52,614 bases of DNA from an uncultured Pelagibacteraceae bacterium (GTDB lineage Bacteria; Pseudomonadota; Alphaproteobacteria; Pelagibacterales; Pelagibacteraceae): positions 1-52,614 of the forward strand of contig CACKMS010000008.1 in the NCBI GenBank assembly GCA_902601315.1. The letters run 5' to 3'. Position numbers and translations under genes: made by a program. Positions 24,907-32,444 of the stretch are shown here, piece after piece; the first letter of the stretch is position 1, and every line of letters begins with the position of its first letter. The notes under the pieces were generated by a model. The model was not told where the DNA came from and made no database searches. It saw nothing but the letters and a program-made list of their open reading frames with translations.

Positions 24907-25809
24907 TTAATTTGTTTTAGTCAACAGCATAATTGATACCCCTAAAATAAATATTAATATTCCAAACAATTCAATCTTGCTTAATTTTTCTTTAAATAAA
25001 TACTTTGAAGAAAAAAAACTAAATAATATTTCTATTTGTCCAACTGCTCTTACAAATGATGACTGAATAAGTGTAAAAGCATAAAACCAAGACAAAGTAG
25101 CTAAAAAACCAGATAGACCAGCTAAACCACACTCAAACTTATTATTATATAATTTTTTAAATTCAGATCTTTCAAAAATAAGAAGGTATATAGTCATTAT
25201 AGATGTTTGAATTAATAGTCCAAAGAATAGTGTAATTAATGCTTTTGCAAAGTTAGATGAAATATTTTCTAATGATAATGCTGCTGCTCTAAAATAAACA
25301 ACACTTAAGCCTAAAAATAATCCAGTTATAAGCCCAATTAATGTTGTTTTTGAAAATAAATTTTTTACAAAAAAATTTACATCTTTGATTGTCATTATAA
25401 TAACACCAGAGGTTGCTATTACTATACCAATTACACCTGAAATATTAAGTTTGTCATTTAAAATAATGTATTCAAAAATTGCAACTTGAATTACCTCGGT
25501 TTTACTTAGAGAGGTTCCAACTACAAAATTTGAAAATTTAAATAAATACAATAAGCTTAAAGTAAACATTATCTGAAAAATAGAGCCAAAAAAAACAAAA
25601 CTTACAAAACTTGAATTAGATAAAATTACAGAAATTATTTGAAAATTTTGAAAGTAAACAAAAAATAATATCGTGGCAAAAGGTAAAGCAAAAACAAACC
25701 TAACGTAGCTTGATGAAATTAAAGAAAGATCTTTATTTAATCTTTTTTGGAGAGATGATCTTAAATTTTGGAAAAAAGCCCCCAAAAATGTAAATATAAT
25801 CCAATTCAT
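24907..25809 (-). CDS. EamA/DMT-family transporter
   Basis: A 300-residue membrane protein with about ten hydrophobic helices arranged as two EamA repeats. The second repeat ends ...SKIELFGILIFILGVSIMLL, the usual motif before the C-terminus of drug/metabolite transporters, and the first ends with ISGVIGIVIATSGVIIM. Substrate unknown. It is 26 bases downstream of dhaL on the same strand, so it probably belongs to the dhaKL operon and might move the ketose or its precursor. Convergent with the autotransporter-like gene. Confidence 0.75.
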   Translation of the reverse strand: MNWIIFTFLGAFFQNLRSSLQKRLNKDLSLISSSYVRFVFALPFATILFFVYFQNFQIISVILSNSSFVSFVFFGSIFQIMFTLSLLYLFKFSNFVVGTSLSKTEVIQVAIFEYIILNDKLNISGVIGIVIATSGVIIMTIKDVNFFVKNLFSKTTLIGLITGLFLGLSVVYFRAAALSLENISSNFAKALITLFFGLLIQTSIMTIYLLIFERSEFKKLYNNKFECGLAGLSGFLATLSWFYAFTLIQSSFVRAVGQIEILFSFFSSKYLFKEKLSKIELFGILIFILGVSIMLLTKTN

Positions 25810-25835
25810 AATTTGCTTAAAATTTAATTAATAAT

Positions 25836-26423
25836 TTAAAATATTTCAGAAAGTTTTTTTAATGCAAACATTCCAGGATCGTCAAATTTTGTTGTTTTAT
25901 CTTCAAACATTCTTGCTCTACCTACTAATATTTTTTTCCCCTTAAAATTTTCCAGAGCCTTTGTACATGCAGATTTTATCTCATGGTTATAATTTTTACT
26001 CTTTTTAATTTTATGGATTATTAAATTAAGAGTATCTGCTATAGTTTTGTCACCTAACTTTGTTTTACCTCTATCCAAGATAGTTTTTAAAGCTATTTCA
26101 AAAATAGTAACTATATCATGATGATCACACTTTTTTTTACCATCAATTTTTTTTGAAATATTCATTAATGAAAATGCTATAAGTGTTCCAAAACTAGATC
26201 CTGATCTTTTAACAAAAGCTTTTGAACAAATCATAAAATTTTCTCCCATATCATTGTTAAAAGACACCTTATTTTTCTGAATTTCTTCTAATCCATGAAG
26301 AATAGTAATACCTAAATCTCCATCTCCAATTTTAGCATCGGCAGAGTTAAAATCATCGTAATATTTTTTGGATTGGTCAAATAATTTATCTAATATTATT
26401 ATTAAATTTTCTTTATTTAACAT
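25836..26423 (-). CDS. dhaL: Dihydroxyacetone kinase subunit DhaL (nucleotide-binding domain)
   Basis: A 195-residue all-helical domain that binds ADP/ATP-Mg and phosphorylates the substrate held by DhaK. The metal-binding motif is KIGDGDLGITIL (31-42), followed by SGSSFGTLIAFSLM and the later GDKTIADTL. The start is one base after the dhaK stop. As a separate subunit it could use a phosphoryl-carrying DhaM partner or ATP directly; no DhaM is in the window. Confidence 0.85.
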   Translation of the reverse strand: MLNKENLIIILDKLFDQSKKYYDDFNSADAKIGDGDLGITILHGLEEIQKNKVSFNNDMGENFMICSKAFVKRSGSSFGTLIAFSLMNISKKIDGKKKCDHHDIVTIFEIALKTILDRGKTKLGDKTIADTLNLIIHKIKKSKNYNHEIKSACTKALENFKGKKILVGRARMFEDKTTKFDDPGMFALKKLSEIF

Positions 26424-26424
26424 T

Positions 26425-27417
26425 TTAATTTGTCCAGAAAGGACAATTAGTAGGAGCTAATAAATTTTCTTTAATATTGTTATTAAGCTTTAAAACAGTA
26501 ACAGACATTCCTGCCATTTCCATGGAAGTTGCATATCTTCCAACATAATTTTTAAAAATTTTAATATTTTTTTTATTAAAATTTTCGACAACTCTTCTTG
26601 ATACAATGTAAAGTTCTTCAAGTGGAGTTGCTCCTAGACTATTAATCATTAACCCTATTTCTTGATCGGATAAATTAAAATCATTTATTATTCGATTACA
26701 TATATCATCTGTTAAATCATTTGCTGACTTTAATTTTTCTCTAGAAATACCTGGCTCACCGTGAATACCCATTCCTATTTCTATTTCATCATCATTAATT
26801 TCAAATGTAGGTTTTCCAGCTTCAGGTAATATACAAGGGGAAAGTGCCACACCTAATGTTCTAATATTTGAATTAGTTTCAATTGCTATTTTGAAAACAT
26901 CTTGAAGAGATGCTCCCGTTTCAGCTAATGCTCCTGCAATTTTAAAAACAAATATCATACCAGCAATACCCCGTCTTTTTTCTTTTTCTTCACGTTTTGC
27001 GCTCGCAATATCATCTGCAACTATAACAGTTTTAGTTTCAATACCTTCGTCTCTAACTATTTCACAAGCCATTTCAAAATTCATTACATCTCCACCATAA
27101 TTTCCCAAAATGCATAGTACCCCATTACCATTGTTTGCATTTCGAATGGCAGAAGCTATTTGTTCAACTGATGGTGACGCAAAAACAGATCCAATCGCAC
27201 AACTATCCAATAATCCTTTTCCAACATAGCCAGTAAAAACTGGCAAATGACCAGATCCTCCACCTGTCACTAAACCAACTTTATTTGAGGACTTTATTGC
27301 ACGAGTAATAACTCTAGTATTATCTGAAGCTAGTGAATAAATATTTGGGTGAGATTTTATGAGTCCATCAATTGTTTCATCAACAAAATTACTTGGATTG
27401 TTAATTATTTTTTTCAT
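26425..27417 (-). CDS. dhaK: Dihydroxyacetone kinase subunit DhaK-like
   Basis: A 330-residue kinase substrate-binding subunit. GGGSGHLPVFTGYVGKG (52-68) carries the active-site His57, and GIHGEPG holds His219, the residue that binds the ketose covalently in E. coli DhaK. The GHLP form of the first motif, in place of the GHEPAH of classical dihydroxyacetone kinases, is seen in tetrulose (erythrulose) kinase relatives, so the substrate may be another short ketose. Operon order is dhaK-dhaL-EamA. Full-length with no internal break. Confidence 0.85.
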   Translation of the reverse strand: MKKIINNPSNFVDETIDGLIKSHPNIYSLASDNTRVITRAIKSSNKVGLVTGGGSGHLPVFTGYVGKGLLDSCAIGSVFASPSVEQIASAIRNANNGNGVLCILGNYGGDVMNFEMACEIVRDEGIETKTVIVADDIASAKREEKEKRRGIAGMIFVFKIAGALAETGASLQDVFKIAIETNSNIRTLGVALSPCILPEAGKPTFEINDDEIEIGMGIHGEPGISREKLKSANDLTDDICNRIINDFNLSDQEIGLMINSLGATPLEELYIVSRRVVENFNKKNIKIFKNYVGRYATSMEMAGMSVTVLKLNNNIKENLLAPTNCPFWTN

Positions 27418-27482
27418 TAAACTATTGTATATTAATTTAAATTATATCAATTAAAGAAATTTATATTAATTTTTGTTTTAAT

Positions 27483-27797
27483 ATGCAGCAACAGAAAAAA
27501 TCACAAATTATAATAATAAGTATTGTAATTTTACTTATTGTATATGGAATTAATCAAATTTTTCAGAGCAACAAACAAAAAGATCGAATTATGAAACATG
27601 ATATGATGATAGGAGTTTGCGCTAAAAATAAAGCAAGTGTTGAGTCTAATAATTATGAAAAACTTAAAACTCATGAAGATATTAAATTAGAACTACGGAC
27701 TAATGAATTTTTCAATAAATTATTTAAAGAATGTGAAAAAGAATTTAAAAAAGCACCTAAAGATTTTAGAGCTAAATGGAATTATAAGGCAAAATAG
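27483..27797 (+). CDS. 104-residue membrane-anchored small protein, unknown
   Basis: Begins MQQQKKSQIIIISIVILLIV, a short basic start and one membrane helix (about 8-27), then a soluble charged domain containing MMIGVCAKNKAS and FKECEKEFKKAP, two cysteines that could form a disulfide if periplasmic. It is 65 bases divergent from dhaK and followed after 25 bases by a secreted SOUL protein. No family recognised. Similar architecture to the protein at 18353-18562. Confidence 0.6.
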   Translation: MQQQKKSQIIIISIVILLIVYGINQIFQSNKQKDRIMKHDMMIGVCAKNKASVESNNYEKLKTHEDIKLELRTNEFFNKLFKECEKEFKKAPKDFRAKWNYKAK

Positions 27798-27822
27798 AAC
27801 GGTAACTTAACTATTATTTAAA

Positions 27823-28386
27823 GTGAAAAAAATTTTATTATTTATATTTTACAGTATATCAATTTTTAATTATTCTAGCGTGATGGCAAGCGAGGAAGCA
27901 AAATACGATATTATAAAATCAACTGATGTTTATGAAATTCGAAAATACGCAGATCGTTTGGCTGTCGAAGTAGTGAGTACAACTGGAGACAATAGTTTTA
28001 GAAAGTTATTTAATTATATCTCGGGAAAAAATGAGAAAAATCAAGAAATAAAAATGACAATTCCAGTAACCCAAACAGAAAAATCTGGAAATAAGGCGAT
28101 GCAGTTTTATCTTCCATCAAAATTTAATAAAAACAATGTACCAGATCCTACAAACTCTGATGTAGAAGTTATTAATATTGAAGGCGGGTATTATGCTGTA
28201 ATTAGATATTCTGGTAGGGCATCAGAGAAAAATTTTATTAAACATAAAAGTATTTTGGAAGATCAATTAACTAAAGATAATATTCAAATTCAAAGCCCCC
28301 CAATCAAAGCAACTTACAATAGCCCTTTTACTCTACCAATAATGAGAAGAAACGAAGCAATGTTTAGAGTTGAATATAAAAATTAG
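27823..28386 (+). CDS. Secreted SOUL-family haem-binding protein
   Basis: The 187-residue protein starts at GTG 27823 with a signal peptide (about 1-22, ending SSVMAS). The mature part has the SOUL/HBP pattern: YEIRKYADRLAVEV, FRKLFNYISGKNEKNQEIKMTIPV, MQFYLPSKF and ending TLPIMRRNEAMFRVEY. Such proteins bind haem or tetrapyrroles, and in bacteria their role is poorly known. Here it would act in the periplasm. Its stop overlaps the convergent M24-family gene by 4 bases. Confidence 0.85.
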   Translation: MKKILLFIFYSISIFNYSSVMASEEAKYDIIKSTDVYEIRKYADRLAVEVVSTTGDNSFRKLFNYISGKNEKNQEIKMTIPVTQTEKSGNKAMQFYLPSKFNKNNVPDPTNSDVEVINIEGGYYAVIRYSGRASEKNFIKHKSILEDQLTKDNIQIQSPPIKATYNSPFTLPIMRRNEAMFRVEYKN

Positions 28387-29534
28387 AGAACGACTAAATC
28401 TAATTTTTGTTTACCTAATCTTTCATTGCCATTTTCTGTCACAAGATAAGTCTCTCCCAAATTCATTGCTAAATTATTCTCCGAATCCATCAAAATCATG
28501 TGCATGAAGAACACGTTACCTGATTGAATTATATATGGATTTCCAGTGTAAAGCATTGGCCAATCCATCCAGTTAGGAGAAAAAGTTGCTCCTAGTGAAT
28601 AACCGCAAGCATTCATTCTTGCATTTTTAAATCCATGATCGTCAAAAGTTTTTGCGTGAATATCAAAAACTTCACCAATTTTGTTTCCAGGTTTTAATTT
28701 ATTTTCACAATTTGTTAATGCTTCAACACAAGCTTCATGCATCTTATAATGTTTTTGATTTGCTTTGCCGATTTGAATAGTTCTAAACATCGCCGAATGA
28801 TAATGTCTATAAGTACCTGCCCACTCAATAGTTAATTGATCTTCTTTGTTTAAAATTTTTTTTTCAGATTGATATCGACATAGAAGGGCATTTTTTCCTG
28901 AGCCAATAATAAACTCATTAGCTGGATAGTCACCACCACCTTCAAAGATAACTCTATTCATTTGAGCTAAAATTTTAGCTTCGCTTGCACCAGATTTTGC
29001 ATATTTCCAAACTTCATCAAGTGCCAAATCAGCTAGGTTCGCAGCCTTTCTAACATATGTTATTTCCTCATTAGACTTTACCACTCTTATTTTTGTAATT
29101 AATTCTGATTTATCCTCTATTGAACAGTAATTTTCTAAAGATTGTTTTAATTTAATTGCATTTCTACCGGTCAATCCATATGCTTCATACTCAATTCCAA
29201 TTTTTTTACCTTTTAAATTTAACTCATCTAAAATAATTTTTAGATCATCAGTTGGATTTGAACCATCTTTATCAACCCAAATTCTAATATCATTAATGTT
29301 TGATGTATTTTGTGCTTGCCTTAGATCTGGCGCTCTTGTTAATAAAATTAAATTTCCTTTTTGATCTAAGACTAAAGTTTGAAAAAAAACGTAGCCAAAT
29401 GTATCATAGCCAGTTAACCAATACATAGACTCTTGTCTAAACATCAACAGAGCATCGATGTTTTGCTCCCTCATTGAATTTAAAATATTTGATTTTCTAG
29501 ATTTAAATTCCTCTTTAGAGAAGTGAAGTGCCAT
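28383..29534 (-). CDS. M24-family creatinase/prolidase-like hydrolase without the metal ligands
   Basis: A 383-residue pita-bread-fold protein. The N-terminal creatinase domain is seen from MREQNIDALLMFRQESMYWLTGYD (21-44). At the positions of the two metal-binding aspartates it reads EWAG (237-240) and HSAM (246-249), and GYSLG (311-315) replaces the His-containing motif. This pattern matches creatinase and ectoine-hydrolase-type members, which work without metal, rather than true aminopeptidases. It probably hydrolyses a C-N bond in a small compatible-solute-like compound. Last gene of a six-gene minus-strand operon, sharing one base with the hydratase-like gene. Confidence 0.75.
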   Translation of the reverse strand: MALHFSKEEFKSRKSNILNSMREQNIDALLMFRQESMYWLTGYDTFGYVFFQTLVLDQKGNLILLTRAPDLRQAQNTSNINDIRIWVDKDGSNPTDDLKIILDELNLKGKKIGIEYEAYGLTGRNAIKLKQSLENYCSIEDKSELITKIRVVKSNEEITYVRKAANLADLALDEVWKYAKSGASEAKILAQMNRVIFEGGGDYPANEFIIGSGKNALLCRYQSEKKILNKEDQLTIEWAGTYRHYHSAMFRTIQIGKANQKHYKMHEACVEALTNCENKLKPGNKIGEVFDIHAKTFDDHGFKNARMNACGYSLGATFSPNWMDWPMLYTGNPYIIQSGNVFFMHMILMDSENNLAMNLGETYLVTENGNERLGKQKLDLVVL

Positions 29535-30307
29535 TACCTAATATTAACACTTACAGAACCAATTTTATCAATAGTACCTTTGTATAATCCTTTTCCTTTA
29601 AAGGGCACAACACCTACAGTAGAACCCGTGAAAACATAAAAGTCTTTATTTAAGTTTATTTTTTCTTTTTTAACTTTATTTAAAACAAATCTTAAACAAT
29701 TTAATGGATTGATATAAACAATATTTGTATTACCATTTATTTTTAAACCATTTTTTTTACTTTCTAATGAAGTTTTTAAATTATTTAAGTTAAGTTTTTT
29801 AAATTTAATTTTTTTTCCCACTATAAACTTAATATTAAATCCAAAATCACTACAAATATCACCTAGATAATTAAATTGTTTATTTCTTTGTCTAAATCCA
29901 ACAATTTCAAAACAAGGCCCCATAAATTTTATAAATTTAGAAATATTATTTTTTGTAATTTTACCTTTAAAATCGAAGAAAGATTTCTTTATGAAGTAAT
30001 AAACCTCAACTTCTATACCTTTGGTATTTTTATAAATTTTTACGTTTTGACCTGACTTAACAAATCTTTTTTTAAAAATTTTTGCAATAAAAGGCTCTTT
30101 TTCTCCAAGTTTTTTAAGAGCTTGAATTCCTGTTCCACCTGCTTTTATACCTATGGTTTCATCACTAACTTTATCTTCACATAGTTTCCTAACCTTATTA
30201 GCTAGATTAATATTTTTACAATATTTTATTGGGATGGGATTTATAAACGTATTTGTATTATAAGCTTTTACTAATTTATCAGCAATTTGATTAATTTCAC
30301 TTTTCAT
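29534..30307 (-). CDS. Divergent 2-keto-4-pentenoate hydratase-like protein (MhpD/FAH superfamily)
   Basis: A 257-residue protein with the outline of the hydratase/decarboxylase family: TIGIKAGGTGIQAL near 51-64 in place of GYKIGLT, FEIVGFRQRN for the E-VDSR region, NPLNCLRFVLNKV, and FTGSTVGVVPFKGKG near the end, the strongest match. Acidic metal ligands are hard to place, and the protein is Lys/Asn-rich and much diverged, so catalytic competence is uncertain. It overlaps the M24 gene by one base and follows the M23 gene by 9 bases. Confidence 0.6.
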   Translation of the reverse strand: MKSEINQIADKLVKAYNTNTFINPIPIKYCKNINLANKVRKLCEDKVSDETIGIKAGGTGIQALKKLGEKEPFIAKIFKKRFVKSGQNVKIYKNTKGIEVEVYYFIKKSFFDFKGKITKNNISKFIKFMGPCFEIVGFRQRNKQFNYLGDICSDFGFNIKFIVGKKIKFKKLNLNNLKTSLESKKNGLKINGNTNIVYINPLNCLRFVLNKVKKEKINLNKDFYVFTGSTVGVVPFKGKGLYKGTIDKIGSVSVNIR

Positions 30308-30316
30308 AATTAGAGC

Positions 30317-31105
30317 TTATTGAAGAATACTCATAGGATCAAGTCTCGTTTGAAACCAATTTATTCTAAAATCAAGATGTGGACCCGTTGATCTACCAGT
30401 TGAACCAACTGTTCCAATTATATCGCCCTGTTTAATCTCATCACCAACATTCACCATTATGTCCTCTAAGTGTGAATATATGGTAGATATACCATGACCA
30501 TGATCCATTATTATTGTCCCACCTGTATAATATAGGTCATCCTCAGCCATAGTAACAATTCCAGACCCTGATGATTTTATTTTCGTACCTTTTTTCGCTG
30601 CTATATCAATTCCATAATGAGGCCACTTAGGTTTTCCATTGAGAATTCTTTGACTTCCATATACTCCACTTATTACACCTTTTACAGGCATAATAAATTG
30701 ATTAGTAAAAAATGTTAGATCTGAATTAATTGCTCTTGCTTTTCCAATCCTACCATTTTCCTCTTTAATTCTTTTATAAACAGACTCAGGTGGTGTAACT
30801 TTATTTTCAGGCAAACCATCTATTCTTTGAATGTTATATTTTCTTTTAAAGACTTTTTTAATTACATTATTTTTTTTTCCATTAATAATTTCTGTAATTT
30901 CCAAATCAAATTTTCTATCTCTATCAATTCCAAATACAAAATATCCATCTTTAGATACTTTAACCTGCTTCTTATCAATAAATACTTTTGAACCTATTTT
31001 TGCTTTACCTAAAATGAAATGTCCCTGTAAAAACTTACCTTGAAATTCAAGTGCTTGTGTATGAGTAGAGAATATAATTGCTATAAAAAGCAATATTTTC
31101 TTCAT
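30317..31105 (-). CDS. Exported M23-family peptidoglycan endopeptidase (LytM-type)
   Basis: A 262-residue protein with signal peptide (about 1-18) and a C-terminal M23 domain that cleaves peptidoglycan cross-links. Zinc-site motifs are HYGIDIAA (His163, Asp167) and YSHLED (His212). At the final HxH motif it reads GPHLDFRINW, with Asp245 in place of the second His, normally a zinc ligand. Otherwise the domain is complete (GTVGSTGRSTGPHL, LDPMSIL). An N-terminal beta-rich region (residues 20-95) precedes it. Joined by one-base overlap to the SDR gene upstream. Confidence 0.8.
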   Translation of the reverse strand: MKKILLFIAIIFSTHTQALEFQGKFLQGHFILGKAKIGSKVFIDKKQVKVSKDGYFVFGIDRDRKFDLEITEIINGKKNNVIKKVFKRKYNIQRIDGLPENKVTPPESVYKRIKEENGRIGKARAINSDLTFFTNQFIMPVKGVISGVYGSQRILNGKPKWPHYGIDIAAKKGTKIKSSGSGIVTMAEDDLYYTGGTIIMDHGHGISTIYSHLEDIMVNVGDEIKQGDIIGTVGSTGRSTGPHLDFRINWFQTRLDPMSILQ

Positions 31106-31863
31106 TATTTAGCTGTCCATCCTCCATCTATAAGAATAGATGTTCCTGTAATCATTGCAGCAGCATCAGATGCTAAAAAACATACAGCAGTTGCAACATC
31201 GCTCTCTTTAGCAGCTTTACCCATTGGTATTCCGTCAAGCGCAAGTTTTTTAAATTTTTTGTTTTTAAAAAATTTTTTAACCATTGGCGTTTCAACAAAA
31301 GTAGGGGCAACAGTATTTACTCTTATATTTCTATTTGCTAATTCAACACCCATACCCTTAGTAAGACCTTCTATACCAAATTTAGTCATGTTATAAACAT
31401 TTCGACCAGACATCCCTACATGTCCAAGCTGTGAAGACATATTTATAATAGATCCACCTCTTTTTTTATTTTTAAGCATTTTCTTCACAACTAATTGCGC
31501 AACGTTAAAAGCAGATTTAAGATTAAGATCTACTAGATAATTCATACTTTGTTGTTTTACCTTTTCAAATGGTTCTGGTAAATTTGTACCCGCATTATTT
31601 ACCAAAACGTCAATAAATTTTACTTTTTTTAACTTTTCATTTAAATCGCTATAATCCATTACATCGCAGTGAATTTTAATTAGTTTGCTTTTTGCTTTTT
31701 TTATATCTTTTTCTAATTTGTCTAAATCTGATTTTGTTCTACTTAATCCTATTATTATTGCGCCAGCTTCAGCTAATGCTATAGCACATGCTCTACCTAA
31801 ACCTTTACCTGCTCCAGTGACTAAAGCATATTTATTTTTTAAATTGATTTTTTTTAAATACAT
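31105..31863 (-). CDS. Short-chain dehydrogenase/reductase
   Basis: A 252-residue classical SDR. The NAD(P) motif is TGAGKGLG (16-23), then NNAGTN, and the Ser-Tyr-Lys catalytic set appears in NMSSQLGHVGMSGRNVYNMTKFGIEGL. The end GTSILIDGGWTAK is typical. Probably oxidises a sugar alcohol, hydroxy acid or similar substrate; with the GMC oxidoreductase of the same operon it may form a stepwise oxidation route. One-base overlaps join it to TerC upstream and to the M23 gene downstream. Confidence 0.85.
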   Translation of the reverse strand: MYLKKINLKNKYALVTGAGKGLGRACAIALAEAGAIIIGLSRTKSDLDKLEKDIKKAKSKLIKIHCDVMDYSDLNEKLKKVKFIDVLVNNAGTNLPEPFEKVKQQSMNYLVDLNLKSAFNVAQLVVKKMLKNKKRGGSIINMSSQLGHVGMSGRNVYNMTKFGIEGLTKGMGVELANRNIRVNTVAPTFVETPMVKKFFKNKKFKKLALDGIPMGKAAKESDVATAVCFLASDAAAMITGTSILIDGGWTAK

Positions 31864-32444
31864 TAAATAAGTAATTTTATATCAGTATAAATTAGATCTA
31901 AAGCCACAATTAATATTGCAAATAAACCTAACCACGCAATCCATTTATATTTCTTAATCCAGTTTGAAATTAACGTTGCAGCTGTAGCCATTAATATGAT
32001 CGATAAAACTAGACCAAAAACTAGCAAACCATAATGATCTTTAGCAGCACCTGCAACGCCTAAAACGTTATCTAAACTCATTGTAAAATCTGCAAGTAAA
32101 ACAGTAAATATTGCTTTAAAGAAACTTGAGTTATCTACTTTTATATTATTTTTCTCATCATCACTATTTTTTATGACATCGGTATAAAGTTTGTAAACAA
32201 TATAAAGCAATAACAATCCTCCAATTAGTCGTAGTCCAGTGATTTGGAGCAAGTAGGCTGTAATCAAAGTTAAGATAATTCTTAAAATTACAGCACCTCC
32301 AATTCCCCAAAATATAATTTTCTTTCTTTGATCTGGGGGAAATTGAGAAGCAACCATTCCAATAATGATCGCATTATCACCAGCTAATACTAAATCTATA
32401 AAAATTATTTGTAAAAGGATTGTAATTTGTTCAGGTGAAAACAT
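31863..32444 (-). CDS. TerC-family integral membrane protein (YjbE-type)
   Basis: A 193-residue protein with about six to seven membrane helices. The two conserved acidic membrane motifs are IIFIDLVLAGDNAIIIGMVA (13-32) and ADFTMSLDNVLGVAGAA (about 116-132), which identify the TerC/Alx family of metal (manganese or calcium) exporters or secretion-linked metallation factors. Its presence between an SDR and a GMC oxidase gene is unusual. It directly abuts the GMC gene stop and shares one base with the SDR start. Confidence 0.85.
   Translation of the reverse strand: MFSPEQITILLQIIFIDLVLAGDNAIIIGMVASQFPPDQRKKIIFWGIGGAVILRIILTLITAYLLQITGLRLIGGLLLLYIVYKLYTDVIKNSDDEKNNIKVDNSSFFKAIFTVLLADFTMSLDNVLGVAGAAKDHYGLLVFGLVLSIILMATAATLISNWIKKYKWIAWLGLFAILIVALDLIYTDIKLLI

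Noticed and set aside
28383..29534. M24 protein as a DddP-type DMSP lyase
   Set aside because: DddP is longer and retains metal ligands; this protein lacks them and matches the creatinase-like pattern instead.
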